Source of the DNA: Gnetum montanum
Lineage: Eukaryota > Streptophyta > Gnetopsida > Gnetales > Gnetaceae
NCBI GenBank assembly: GCA_015680685.1
Contig: MNCI01011925.1
Coordinates: 540,586-604,585 of the forward strand
Reading direction: 5' to 3'
DNA: 64,000 nt
Shown here: in pieces, positions 19,465 to 31,674 of the stretch
Numbering within the stretch: position 1 is the stretch's first letter
How the letters are laid out: every line of letters begins with the position of its first letter
Program-made: the position numbers and the translations under genes
The notes under the pieces: model-generated
Told to the model about the DNA's origin: nothing
Database searches by the model: none
The model's input: the letters and a program-made list of their open reading frames with translations, nothing else

Positions 19465-20320
19465 GAAGTCGGTCAAGGCCATCCAAGGCAATGGTACATG
19501 CAATTCAAGAGGTAAAATAGCTTCATAACCATAAACCAAGCTATAAGGTATTAAACCAGTTGCTATATGACAAGTAGTACAATAGGCCTAAAGTGCATGA
19601 ATAAGCCACTCATGCCATTTATGCTTACTATTATTGAGCATCTTCTTGAGCAAGTTGATGATCACCTTGTAGCTTGTTTTTGCTTGTCCATTGGCTTGAG
19701 GGTAATAAGGCAACAAGAAAGAATTTTTCATGCCTAGGTCATAATAGAAATCCTTTTTTTCTTGGCTACAAAATTGTAGTTCATCATATATAACTAGGAT
19801 CATGGGTATGTCAAAATGAGCTACAATGTTATCCAGGATAAATTTATAGACTTTTTTAGATGTAGTCTTCCTTATGGGAATAACTTCAACCCACTTAGTA
19901 AAGTATTTGATTGCAGTGATGATGAAGCTATCACCCATAGAGGACTTAGGCATTATAGGTCCTATGATATCCAACCCCCATCATTGAAATGACCATGTTA
20001 TCTGAGTGGGGTATGTAACTTAGTCGACAGTACATGTATAAGGTTGCTATGGCATTGGCATGTGTCATAGCACTTAACCTTTTGTAGGTAGTCACTTTCC
20101 ATATAGGGCTAGTAGTAGCTTATCCATCTAATCTTAGCAACCATAGCCCTAGGTCCTATATGTTCCCCATAAACACCTTCATGAACCTACTCTAGAATTT
20201 TTCTAGACTCGATTTTACCCAAGCACTTTAACTATATGCCATCATAGGATCGTTGAAATAATGTGTTATCCCCTACTATAACATACTTCTTTGATCATTT
20301 ATGTACAACATCCTTTTAAG
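19465..20320 (-). pseudogene. Integrase core of Tat-like element TA
   Basis: Minus-strand integrase, interrupted on its C-terminal side by G2. The zinc region lies at about 20,030-20,110 (in TB it reads CCNTCQWH). The core shows MDIIGPIMPKSS (first Asp, near 19,970), IPMILVIYDELQF (second Asp region, shifted wording) and YYPQANGQAKTSYKVI, where the catalytic Glu expected after GQA is Lys. TB has the same Lys. The segment ends in SKHKWHEWLIHAL at 19,588 and continues to the insertion point at 19,465. With the part at 12,446-12,772 the domain is complete. Confidence 0.85.
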
Positions 20321-20559
20321 CAACAATTAGCGCTTGTGAAGATTCACCATGCATAAGGTAAAATTTGATATCATCATACCACTCCCTGGCAAAAGCGGTA
20401 TGAAATATAGCCATAAAGGTATCCTTAGCACACTGCATGATGAGGATAGCATAGTCCATGGTTAAGGTGGGAGATTTACTAAACACATTTGGTGTCACAT
20501 TGAAGGCTAACATTACAATTGCATTGGCTGTGATGTTGTTATTTTGGGGTATGCATTGG

Positions 20560-21360
20560 ATTCAACATCTATAAATTATTGTAAAAATTGCTTCCCTAGA
20601 TTATAGTAAGGTTGTAAATGTTTGGGTTTATACACATAGACCTTGGGCACTTAGTTAACCACAAGTTGGGAATCATCTTTAATCGTTAAGAGTCTAATTT
20701 CTATGTTAGAAGCTATCATCATTCCTTTGATTAAACCCTCATAGTCTACTATGTTGTTGGTGCATGGAAATTCAAAATGATAAGTAAAGGGTCATATTGC
20801 ACTGGATGGAAATGTTATGATGGCAACGACATTGGCCCCATTGGTAGATGAAGTGCCATCAAAGTGTATGACTACCTCATAACCCTTGGGCATTTGGCTA
20901 ATGTGTTAATGTACTCATCAGGGAACTTAGGATCTATGGCTGCTTGATCATCAATAGGTGAAACTGTGAGTTGTACAACTATAGCTTAACCTTTTGTTAA
21001 GGATTTAGAGATGTAATGAAGGTCAAACTCCATGATTATGGATTTCCATTAGGCTATATGGCTAATTTCATAAATGTTAGTCATTATGGCTCTGAGCACA
21101 TTATCTTTACAAATGATATTGATTTGGCTCCTGAAGAGGTGGTGTCTCCACTTCTTCAACAAGAAGACTAATACCAAATAATACTTCTCCACTTTAGTGT
21201 ATCGGGTCTCATGGGAAACTAATGCATGGCTAAGGTAGTATCCTGGCATCTCTACTTCATCATCACATTCTTGACAAAGTAGAGAAGTGATGGACATGTT
21301 AGAGATAACAAGGTAGTTTTAAAGTGGTTTATCCCCTACAAAGGATAGATTGTTGGTAGT
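20560..21360 (-). pseudogene. Dual RNase H domains of TA
   Basis: Two consecutive RNase H-like segments, the hallmark of the Tat branch. The first (about 20,990-21,360) includes MPGYYLSHALVSHETRYTK, YYLVLVFLLKKWRHHLF and KDNVLRAIMTNIYEISHIA. The second, archaeal-type domain (about 20,620-20,900) is broken by stops in TA but clear in TB, with HFDGAS, TFPSDEILPFAYFFEF and SCTNNIVEYDSLI. The pair separates this lineage from G1, which has a single RNase H. Confidence 0.8.
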
Positions 21361-21369
21361 TGTGCCAAC

Positions 21370-22610
21370 TTATGCTTAAGGTTTTCAAAGGTTTTTTGGA
21401 ATTGAGCCATTCACTCGTAGTGAATCCTTTTCTTAAGCAAGTGTTACATGGGTTGTAGCTTATCTGTAAGCCTAGTGGTAAACCTATGAATAAATTGCAA
21501 CCTGCCTTGTAATCCCAAAAGCTCCTTAAGGTTAGTAGGCATTGCTAATTTGGATATGGCCTTAACCTTATCAGGATTGACACAAATCCCTAGTTTATAT
21601 ACTACAAAGCCAAGCATCGTACTAGTCTTAATTGTAAAGGCATACTTCTTAGGAATAAGCCTAAGCTCTTACTTAAGGCCTCATTTAAGCACAAGATCTA
21701 GGTTGTTAGTATGATAATTAGTCACTTTTGACACAATAGCTATATCATCTACATAATCATTGAGCAAACCTAACATGTAATTTTTGAATAGGTCATGACT
21801 TGTCAATAGGTTGCTCCTATGTTCTTAAGGTTAAAGGACATCATAGTATAGTAAAAGGTACTCTAAGGGGTCATGAAGGTTATGCTAAGTTGATGTTTTG
21901 GATTGACCCTAATTTGGTTATATCCAAGGAATCCATCCATAAAGGACAATAAGGCATGTGCAATTGTAGTATCAATAAGCTGATTAATACTAGGCAAAGG
22001 AAAGTCATCCTTGATGGTTGCCTTATTTAGGTCTCAGAAATCAATGCAAATATGGATGCTCCCATTTTTCTTAGGGACTACCACTATGTTGAACACCTAT
22101 TCTACATAGTCAATAGCTTGGATGATACCTACTTGGTAAAGTTTTGAGATCTCATCACGAATTGCTAAGGCCAAATCAAGTCTAATCTTACGTACTTTCT
22201 ACTTAATTGGTCTAATGCTAAGGTCAAGTATGATGTGTTGCACTAAGCATGGGTCTAGACTTGAAATATCCTCATATGACTAGGAAAAGGTGTTAATGTT
22301 ATCTTGTAAGACTTTGGTGATGTCTTGAGCCTATTGAGGTTCTAGTGAGAAACTTAGTTTAAGGGTTTTCTCTTCACCCCTATGTGTTGTGAAAAGAACA
22401 TCAACTAGAGAGTCTTTAGTTATGTTACTAGCCCCAAGGTTAAGGGTTTTAACTAGGTATTTAGGTCATTATAGAGGCTTCTTGATAGAGGCTATGTGAT
22501 CAACAAGACTCTCAAGCTCAAGATCTAGGCAATGAAGGTTAATATACTATTCTGCATCACCATGGAGTTCATGTAGGCACAAAGGCAAACTGATCTACTC
22601 CCAGGTACTC
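21370..22610 (-). pseudogene. Reverse transcriptase of TA
   Basis: Minus-strand RT. The pre-RT start is an ATG near 22,600 (MSTWE), followed by LDLELESLVDHIASIKKPL and TLKLSFSLEPQ. RT motifs in order: VPKKNGSIHICIDF, FPLPSINQLIDTT, SFMDGFLGYNQIRVNPKHQ, FYYTMMSFNLKNIGATY, and the catalytic YVDD at 21,744-21,755 followed by IAIVSK. Stops and at least one frameshift are present. Upstream of the ATG there is no protease; about 230 bp of A-rich DNA leads to a repeat cluster. The separate ATG suggests that pol of this family may be translated apart from gag-PR. Confidence 0.88.
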
Positions 22611-22849
22611 ATACTTTAATCCTGAATGTTAAAAAAAATCATATTAAGTAGCACTTGGATAAAAGTGAATAAACAATGATAAAATACTATAAAATTATGC
22701 AAACGTATGCTATTCTAATCCAAACAAGGTCATTTAAGGCTATGAAAAGAGTAAAATAAGCAAACAAAGTGCAATAAGGGCCAAATAAAGGTTAAAAAAA
22801 TGTTACATAAATGACAAAAAATAAGACCAAAAATGATCAAAAAGGGTCA

Positions 22850-22945
22850 TAGTTTTACCAGTTTTAGGCCATAGCAGGCCATGATGCTAGTTTAAGGCCA
22901 TAATGGGCCATGATGCAAGTTTAAGGCCATAGTGGGCCATGGTCA
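22850..22945. repeat. TTTAAGGCCAT-type repeat cluster on the gag side of TA pol
   Basis: Three consecutive units of a phrase like GTTTAAGGCCATAGTGGGCC. The same phrase occurs downstream of integrase (12,300-12,400), at matching positions in TB (33,530-33,620 and 37,380-37,480), between protease and spacer at 44,760-44,930, and in N3 (52,300-53,030). The clusters therefore bracket the pol block. Confidence 0.8.
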
Positions 22946-23269
22946 CATGGTGTAAAATGGTGGTTAAGGAAGGTCAAATCCCATCATTCAATACCAATAA
23001 AAAGGCTAAAAAAGGTTATATATGGCTATAATGTAGAGAATAAAGGACTAACATATTGAGATAGGAAGTAGTAGTGAGGTTGAAGAAGGTCAACAATGCA
23101 CAATAGGTCATGATATGATAAGACAAGGTTACATAAGGCAAATTGGGATACAAATGATGAATCTTGGTCAAAAAATGGTCTAAAAGGGTTAGATTCTACC
23201 AGTTTTAAGTCTGAGCAAGCATGGTTTATGGTTACAAGGCTGTTAGGTAAGTTCTGGCATTAATCAGGG

Positions 23270-26200
23270 TTGTTTCTGGGTTATTTGGACCTAAAAATTG
23301 AGGGTTTTGAGGCTTCCAAGCTGAATCCCCTTATTTCCATGTTGGCCAACGTGGAAGGGGTGACCCCCAGCATCAATGAAGCATGAAGATAGTTTTCCAA
23401 GCTTGTTTTGATCAGTTTTGACTTCTGCTGGCTTGCATGTCAATGTAGTTGATTAGGGAAGGAAATGGGCTAGTTCTAGTGTCAGTTACAACCCATGAAG
23501 CCTCCCTTTGGAGCTTGAAAACAACTTCCATGTTGGATCCAACTTTGGTAGGGTGATCCTAGAATGAAAACTAAGGAAAATGGGTTGCATGGCATCTAAA
23601 GGGTCTAAATCAAGGTTCTAGGGCCTTCCCAAGGTAGCACAAGGCTAGATTTGTCAAAATTAGGCACTTCAAAGGTTGAAAAAGGCTAGAAAAACATGCT
23701 TTGAAGCTTAACCCCCTTATTTTCACACGTGCTAGCATGGATGGGAGGGGGCTCAACATGGAGGATTAAAATCCAAGCCAAAATAGGATCTAATAAGGTC
23801 AAACTAGTAGTTGGAATCCAAATCTAGGAGTTTTACATTCCTTAGCTTCCTTTGAGGCCATTTGATTTAGTTTTAAGTGCTAAAATAAGTTGAAATTTCT
23901 TTCCCCATTTTTCAACGCTAGGCATGTTGGCCCTAATGTGGAAGAATGTGGGTGCACTTTTTTTACAATTTTGGGATGGTTTGGAAGCACATCAACTAGG
24001 TTTCTAGGCTCCTAGTGTTGTAGATCATGATTTTTAAAGTTTCTGTCTAAGTTTAATCATGTTTGAAGGCTTTATGAGGGCATTTAAGGTTTCACCCCAT
24101 GTTTCCATGTTAGGGGAGTTTCTCCAACATGAAAGATGGGGGTGGATAATTTTTGAAGGCTAAAACGAAGTTGAATGAGTGCATAGTTAAGGATATGAAG
24201 TCATAGGCTTATTTGGTGTAGATTTTTGGTCTCTGAGAGTGTCGATTTATGACCAAAAGTGGAAGCGCAACTCTTCAAAGTTATTTTCATGCTACGTAGC
24301 ATGGAAGAGGCCTTCCCTAGTGTGGATGACTTAGGAATCCTAGATATAGGCTAGTTTGGATCACAATTAACTATGCATGTCAGCTCCCAGAGTTGCCAGG
24401 GTCAAGGGCTAGGGTTTAGGATCAAAATTTAGTAGTTTGGAGGGACCCAAAGTGGTTTTTTGGGTTTCCCCCTTATCTCCACTCTAGCTAGTGTGGAAGA
24501 GGTGGTGCTTAGTATGGAAGACTTTGGGATGTTGATTTTTGGCTATTTCGGGCTTGTCTTGCAAAGTTTGGTAACCCCTAAAATTGTTGATAAGGTTCTA
24601 GAGTGAAAATTTAGTAGTTTTACTAGCTTCCATGGGGTTTTAGAGGTTACTTCCTTGGTTCCACACTACCTCCATGTTGGGTAGCATGGAACCAGCTAGG
24701 AGGATGTCAAGGGATTAACTTTAGGCCATTTTGACCAACTTTGGTCATGCATGTATGTCTTTGGGATTGTTAACATTGAGGGTTGTGCTTTAGGGCCATA
24801 ATTTGGTAAATTCTAAAGCTGCTAAGTGGTTTTAGAGGTTACCCCTAGGTTTCATGCTGGCTAATGTGGAACCAACTAGGAGGATCGAGGGAGATCAAAT
24901 TTTTGGCCATTTCTAGTCAATTATGTTCATACATGTGCACCTTCAAGGTTCCTGACATTAAGGATTAGGGATTTATATCAGAATCAAAAAATTTGAAGGG
25001 TTACTAAGTGATTTTGAAGCTTAACCCCTTGGTTCCATGCCACTTAGTGTGGATCCAGCTAGGAGGATTCTAAAGGATTGACGTTTAGCTAATTTTGACC
25101 ATTTTTTGTCATGCATGTATGTTTCCAAGGTTGTTAGAGTTGATAGCGATAGCCTAAGGTTGAAATTTTGTAGTTTTAAAGGGTTTTGGATGATTTTATG
25201 AGCTCCCCTCCATGTTGGCTTTACGTTGGCTAGCATGAAACCAGCTAGGAGGACCTTAGGGGTTGATTTTTTCATCAAATTTGGTTGAATTCCAAAGGTT
25301 TGATGGCCTTTAGAAGTGTTGGTAAGGTTGTAGGCTAAGGATAAATTATTTTTTCATCATTTTGCTATATCTAAGACTCCATGTGAATCTTTCTAGTTGT
25401 GTCCATGCTAGCTCCACATTGGCCAAAGTGGAAGAAAGGGGCTTAGCATGGAGACCACGGAAATTGTGAAAAAAGATCATTTTGACAAGTTTTGGCTGCT
25501 GAAGTTCCTAGGAAGGTTAAGGTGTTGACCAAAGTTCATTATAAGGTAAAACTTGGGATTTTTTACCATCCCCCCTCAATCCATGCTAGCCAACATGGAA
25601 GAGGATCTTCATAGCATGGAAAATTAAGGGATTAGGTTTTGGATCATTTTTAGTAGGTTTTGACAGGGTTTTCAAGCTACTAGGGGTTGTAGAGATTAAG
25701 AGACAAGATTTGGCCTTGATGTCCCTCAGTTTTGAGGCTTCTTAGTGTTCATGTAGCTATCCTCCCTTTCCTCCACATTAGGCAAGATGGCCCTAGCATG
25801 GCAGGGATGGGGATAATGACATTTTGACATTTTTGACAAATTTCAAGACATCTAAAGGTTTTGACAGGCTTTATCATGGTCTATAAGTCACTAGGGTAGC
25901 TTGTAGGGTTGTTTTGAGCCATAGAAATGAGTTTTATGACATACCCTAGAGCATCCACACTGACTAGTATGGAAGAGGGGTTGCTGAGTGTGGAATGTGG
26001 TTAGGGAATTGAAATCAACTTAAAATTTGAAGGTTATTGACTATTGGAGGCCATGGGGAAGCATATGGTCTATTAAGATGAAATTTATGGACATTTAGGA
26101 CTTGAAGAAGGGTTTTAGGTCATACCCCATGAGCCTTCATGTTGGGTAATGTGGAGGGAGGATTCACCAATGTGGAAAAAGATTTAAGATTTAAAATTGA

Positions 26201-26560
26201 CTTATTTCAATGCAAAACTAGGTTATCAAAGGTTGTATGCATGTATTGAGGTCAAAATATGGTAACTAGTTGATCAACGTTGATGATTTTAGGTCTCCCC
26301 CATCCATCCATGCTAGCTCAACACTAGCTAGCATTGAGGGAGCCTTCCTTAGTACAGAAGAACTAAATCCAAAGGTTTTGATCAGTTTCAATTGGGTTTT
26401 CCAAGGTTTCAGAGCTAGTGGAGATGATTGGAGGGGTTCTAGGTCATGTAGGCCCACTTTGGATGTCAAATCTAAGCTTAATCAATGCTTAGGGGTAAGA
26501 ATAGGTGTTATTATTTTTACTCCATGATGGGATCCTTGTTGAGGATTGCTACCTTAGCAT
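23270..26560. repeat. Degenerate tandem array, period about 187 bp, 18 units (TA)
   Basis: A phrase related to CCATGCTGGCTAGCATGG, followed by AACCAGCTAGGAGGAT or AAGAGG, recurs at about 23,338, 23,532, 23,730, 23,918, 24,098, 24,288, 24,478, 24,660, 24,853, 25,032, 25,210, 25,407, 25,570, 25,770, 25,952, 26,138, 26,310 and 26,520. Between them lie recurring phrases such as TTGGTCATGCATGT and AGGGTTTAGG. The mean spacing is about 187 bp. TB carries 18 units in the same register. No open reading frame of interest lies inside. Confidence 0.85.
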
Positions 26561-27179
26561 GGAGGCACAAAATAGCAAGATTTGTTGAGGTGTTGCTTCT
26601 TACCAGAGTCTAGGGTTCATGCACATCAATGAAAACTATCAAAAATGACAAAGGAAGCTAGGAATTATCGTTATGGGAGGTAGGAAGCATTCATTCATTC
26701 TAGGCAATGTGAATGCAAGGGGGTTGGGGTTAAAAGAGGGTTTGATGGATTTTAATGATTCAAAACTCCAGCATAGAGGAGGTTTGTAAGCTTAAAACTC
26801 ATCACACTAGGGTGGTGATTGGTGGGGCCTACTGGAAAATTTAAATTTTTGAGCTTAACCTTTGTTTCCCACCACTCCCAGTGTAGAGAAGACTTTCCCT
26901 CCTTTGGAATTTAGTGCATGTTGAATTCCAATGCATAGAATTAGCAAAAGGGGTTGAAGTGGAAGCAATTTAGATTTGGATTTAATTTTTATGTTTAATC
27001 TTGCAAATAGTCTATCACAAAATACCAATCTAGCACTCAATGCATTGGAGGAGAGGCCTAGCATAGGTTATAATAGCAAACACCATCTACCTTCAATGTT
27101 GAAGCTTCAAATCTTCTATTAGCTAGTGTAGAAGTCTTAACCCTCCTAGTTTTCAAGCCTTTTCAATGTTTTTGCAACT
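26561..27179. other. Spacer between the repeat array and the putative antisense gene
   Basis: AT-rich, with no recognised coding signal. It is conserved with TB 41,060-41,695. Two weak relics of the array motif occur near 26,775 and 26,880. By position it could hold the promoter of the plus-strand exons starting at 27,180, but no convincing TATA box stands out. Confidence 0.4.
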
Positions 27180-29397
27180 ATGGTGAAACAATGTGAAGGT
27201 AGTAGTAAGAATCCCAAGATTCAGGTGGAAAATGAGGTGCCAATAATATTTCCAATCTTCCTAGGGTCATTTCCATCCAAGGATCTTCCTCCTTTATTCT
27301 AAGGTATGTCATTCTTGATTTTTTTCTATAGTTTCCTATTCGTTTTTATGTTTTCCTAGCTAGGAAAAGGTAGTTTTCTTTAGATCTACATGAAATGACT
27401 TGATGTAATTGAATTCTAACAAAATTATATGTCATATTTTGGTCCTTTCTATGTAGATCTAAGGTTGTTTGGTCGTTCAAGCTATGGTAGATTTGATTTT
27501 TGAAATAGCCTTGCTTTTTATATGCTTTTTTTCTACAAGAACTTGGGAGTGGAGCCATTTTTCTTAGATCTAGGCTAAAGGAATTGTTAAAATTAAATTT
27601 TATCAAAATTAAACCCACTATTTTGATGTGTTTTTATGTGGGTTTAAGTTTTTTTTTAGTTATTTTGGGTTCAACTAATGGCTAAATTGACTTAGGTTTA
27701 AGAATTTTGGGGTTTTAAATGCTTTTTTGATGAAACAAGCAAGAAAAGTTGTGGATTTCTCACTAAGGAAATGGCTGAATTTTGGAAAAATCCAATGTTA
27801 TTGATTTTTACAACTATGTTTAATCTTTACATTAGTTGTGGTATCATCTGATTTGGATTTATAATGAGGAAGTTATGGTTGTTTCAATTAGGTTGTGTAA
27901 TTAGGGTTTGTGCTATTTTTCAGATTTTCATCTAAGTTTATGAAATTTTTTTGAATAAATGGTAGGGGTTTTGAGTTTTTGCTAAGTGTGGGTACATAGA
28001 ACTTGATTTAAGCTTTCAAAAGGTAGTGGAATCACTTTGTGTGGAACCCAAATGAAGTTTTGGTGAATTTTTACACACCCTACATGAAAAGGGGTTTATG
28101 TTGATGACTATAGTTGTGCAAATTTGGCTATGGCTCATGTAAAATTGGATATGTATTTTTTGGTTGTACTATCTATGGCTAAAAAGATAGTGATTTTAAA
28201 GTTTATTTAGTGATGGAGTCATTGAAATCAAATCTTTGAGAAATGTTTTATGAATTCTTAACTATGGTTGTGTTAATTAGGCTTAATTTTGGTTGTAGCA
28301 CTTTACCCCTTGGAAATGGATGTTATTAACATAGTTAGAGATTTCTCTTACTAAGTTCTATGGCCTTGGGGATGTATAAGGATGTAAACTATGCCCTAAA
28401 GTTGGTTTCATGAAAATTATGGATTTTTACTATTTTTAGTAGGCTTTTTTCCTATGGCCATTTTTTCTAGGGCTTAATGGTTTTTCTAGATTAATGCATG
28501 GTTTGGACTAAGGCATAATTTTAGCTATGATGTTTAGGCTGTAATATTTTGGATATAAAGGTTTAATGGCTATTGAGGTTGTAAACCTCTTGTTGTTAAA
28601 TTTCTAAAGAAATTTAGACAAACACTTTAGATTTTTTCACAAGGCCTAATTTCACCCTTAACTAAGGTGTTTTATGAAATTCATAAGGAAATTCTAAGCA
28701 TTCAAACATGATGCTAATGATGCTTATGTTTCCCCCCTATAGGATTGTGCTGAAGCTTGTAGTCATCGTAGTTGAGTTGGTGGTCATCCTATGTTGTATC
28801 AGCTAGCCCAAGGTCAACATCCCTCTTCTTGATTTAGACCTAGAGAAGGGGTTACTATGATTTTGTTGGCAAGAAAATTCCTTTCTTACTATCTACAAAA
28901 CTTTAGTGTGATGATGTGGTCATACTTGTTTGCAAAGGTGGTTAGGATCATAGTGTAGACCTTGTTACATGGGTCTGCGCATTTGGTTACTTGGTTAATA
29001 ATCAATGATTTAGAGACTTGAGCAGTAGGAGAAATAGCGGAGACAAAGGACATCATTAGTGCTAATTACTTTCTAGACATTTAGAAGATGCCAAAGTATT
29101 CTTGATACAACATTAATAATACTTTGATGATGGCACAAAGAGCTCACTCCCTATTCTACAATCCTTTAGGCACCATGTATTGATTACAGGGTAAGCATGG
29201 CTATTATAAGTTTTATTGTTTTAGCTTTGTTTAGTTTGGTTATATTTCCTAACTTGTTGGGTTTACACACATCTTGCAGGTATAGGGTTAATGAGCAAGA
29301 CTTGATCAAGAATGATCAAACCTTGGCAGTAGCCCACATTGCATTGAGTGAATTCACTAAAGGCCCCAAGATTAGACATGTTGTTTTCGAATAGCTA
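27180..29397 (+). pseudogene. Putative spliced plus-strand gene, antisense to TA pol
   Basis: Candidate exons on the strand opposite to pol, conserved in TB. Exon 1 starts at ATG 27,180 (MVKQCEGSSKNPK) and ends at CTAAG before a GTATGT donor at 27,304. An acceptor (CCCTATAG) near 28,741 opens a second block. A donor (AGG, then GTAAGC) lies near 29,190 and an acceptor (GTATAG) near 29,286. The following exon reads VNEQDLIKNDQTLAVAHIAL, then SEFTKGPKIRH. Both copies keep these splice-like sites and the last exon in frame. TA has a one-base loss in exon 1 and stops, so this copy is dead. I do not recognise the protein. Antisense extra ORFs are known in some plant Tat-group elements, which is the closest precedent. 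Confidence 0.4.
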
Positions 29398-29590
29398 AGG
29401 GGTGAGTTTGATGAATACCCTACTAGATTTGACCTCGTTTACAATAAATGTGTGGCTACCAAAATAGTGCACAATTGGTGGATGGCCCCAAGGACATTAG
29501 AGATATGGGCATCACTATTGGGAACCTTGCATGAGCTTCACTGAGCAAGAAGAACAAAGGTGAGAAAAAGAATGGTCTTCTATATTATAT
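29398..29590. other. End of TA-specific sequence
   Basis: After about 29,380 TA no longer matches TB (about 43,660). The frame here (VYNKCVATKIVHNWWMAPRT) stays open for some 40 codons in line with the exon before it, so it may be a continuation of the same unknown gene that TB lost or replaced. Confidence 0.35.
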
Positions 29591-30040
29591 CTAAGTGTAT
29601 ACTAATGAGCATATCAAGTATCCACTAGTGGGATTACTACGCATTAATATATTTTACTTGAAGTGATCATTCTTAGGTTGTTTACAAAGGATAATATTAA
29701 TAACAAGAAAGTAAATTGCTAGAAAGTAGAATTATTCTAGTCTAAGTGTTGCAATGGATAGAAGAAATTTCAGTTTTATTACTGCTCATGCAAATGTGTT
29801 TAGATGCACTCGAATAAAATGTTGTACAATCACTTAAATCCATGTAGTGGGTACTTAGAGGAAAAATATTCTAACTTCAATAGAAAGAAATTGCAAGAGT
29901 TTGGCTGAGAAAATGACTAGAAGGTGCCATAAATGTGAGGGGTGTGTGCATTTATATAGGCAACACCTACATCAACGTTGACATACCTATGTCAATGCAT
30001 CCTAGGACACATCGATTGGGCTACATTGATGAGCTTGCAT
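29591..30040 (-). repeat. Truncated minus-strand LTR fragment at the TA/TB boundary
   Basis: In reverse orientation the segment carries TATA-like TATATAAATGC near 29,950, then AACTCTTGCAATTTCTTTC and GAATATTTTTCC, blocks shared by the transcribed parts of the G1, G2 and 48.3-kb LTRs. The right half has short repeats of an ATGTTGATG type. Neither end is clear. A remnant of the same stretch seems to precede TA at about 8,810-8,830. Confidence 0.55.
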
Positions 30041-30149
30041 CGATGCAACCTATCTTATTGACATTTCATCACAGTGTTATTTAAATTATGAAACTTAATG
30101 ATAGCATAATGATATTGTTAATGAGAGCATAGTTTTGGGGCCCATGAGG

Positions 30150-30353
30150 TTTTTTTTTTCCTTTTTTTATTTAGGAGGGAGATGGGTGGTGGAGGGAGGA
30201 CTTAAAATAATTTGGGTATAGGTACAACCTAAGATATATAGTGAACATGATACCTTAAAGAATATTTATAAAACAATATAATAATGCCTAAAGTGGGGCT
30301 TCAACTAGCAACATCTTACTCAACAAGATAATGAGCTAACCACTTGAGCCACC
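30150..30353 (-). mobile_element. tRNA-derived SINE-like element, copy in TB
   Basis: Paralogue of the element at 8930-9129, at the equivalent position. Its minus-strand head GGTGGCTCAAGTGGTTAG is a better A-box match. The B-box-like GTTGAAGCCCC and an A-rich tail are present. It inserted before TA and TB separated. Confidence 0.5.
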
Positions 30354-30660
30354 TATTATTAGTGATAACATAGCTTTACTAGGAAACTTGTTACTTTATG
30401 TGTAGTAAGTTAATGATTTGAGCTATGCTTTGAAGCATCATCATGAAACTTAAAAGTAAAATTTATTACATCTGTAAAATCTATGAATTTATTGTATAGT
30501 ATAAATGTATATGCTATAAGTTTTCAAAACATTATTAAGAAAATTTTCAAATATTTTAAATAAGATTTTCGAGATATCTAATAATTTGGTAATTATAATG
30601 TACTCTATTATTATGTTATACTTAGGTTTTGATAAAGTCTACTTCAATTAGCAAAGATAT

Positions 30661-31540
30661 TGTAACTATGATATCGTATCTACAAGGTTGTAGATCCGAT
30701 ATTGTAGCATAAGTTAGATCATCATATAAATGATATTGTGGGATGGATGCCAACCTACAAATACATCACTTAGGCACATGTAACATAATAAGTTTCATTC
30801 CATAGTAGCCAAACTCTATTAATTTTATTTTTTGAATTCAGTCTTAAGTACTTAGAAGTGTGAATGCCCATAGTGTGGTGTGACTTAGTGAACAAAGTCT
30901 TTATTCAAACATCTTGTACTTGGGTGCAAGTGCGATTAACAATAAAGACCAAGCTATTTCATACTATTGTAGAATTTTCGTAGTTTATTGCTTTAATTAG
31001 AATAATGTTAACTATTTTCACTTAGACTATTGATTATTGCTTTCCTAGTTAATGTTTTACCATTTCATGCACTTTACTTTTACTGTTAGTTTGCAAAATG
31101 GATAGGATTTATTTCAAGTGTAAAGTGTGATCGTTTGGTATCCTAGTAGTATTATCGCTTAGTTAGCCCAGTAGTGAAGTACTTGGTAATCCTAGTAATG
31201 ATTACATAAGCCTAGGATGTGTACAAAAAATTAGAAATGGATATCCATCGCCATAATATAGAATAGATTTGTTTATTGTTTTATTTAGACTTAGAAACTA
31301 TTTTCATTCCACCATGTTTGCTAGGAGAAACAATGGCTAAACAACATTAGATATCATATACCTCATGGTGAGCTAAACCATACACACAGACTTCACTAGC
31401 TCCATGTGGGAAGATAATGGTCTTAAACTTAAATAAATTACTAGCATAATTACATTGCCTTGTCCATAGATTACGATTTGGTTGCATGTGAACACTTGTG
31501 ACTTGTATGGTTGGGTGTTGGATTGCTCCACCGCTCCTCA
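30661..31540 (+). repeat. Plus-strand LTR in copy TB
   Basis: About 880 bp from a TGTAACTATG start to CTCCTCA at 31,540. The start is inferred from LTR size and from the distance to the TATA region (about 92 bp; the box itself has decayed to CTACAAATA near 30,753). A 15-bp inverted repeat with one mismatch (30,671-30,685 and 30,688-30,702) lies in U3. AATAAAGACC near 30,945 is a polyadenylation-like signal. Confidence 0.65.
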
Positions 31541-31541
31541 T

Positions 31542-31559
31542 TGGTATTGTTACCACGGA
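31542..31559 (+). promoter_or_regulatory. Primer binding site after TB plus-strand LTR
   Basis: TGGTATTGTTACCACGGA, a decayed relative of the site at 10,339, directly after the LTR end. Confidence 0.6.
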
Positions 31560-31674
31560 GAAGTCAATGTATGCTGAGTAACTAATTTCATAAAGTTCAT
31601 TGTATTAGAATTCAAAGTTAAAATTCATAACCAAAACAATTAAGCAGACTTAACCAAACATCTTAAACCAAAAC

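Noticed and set aside
26266-26527. Overlapping ORFs on both strands in the 187-bp array
   Set aside because: They follow the repeat's palindromic unit. Neither shows a domain, and the TB copy does not preserve both frames.
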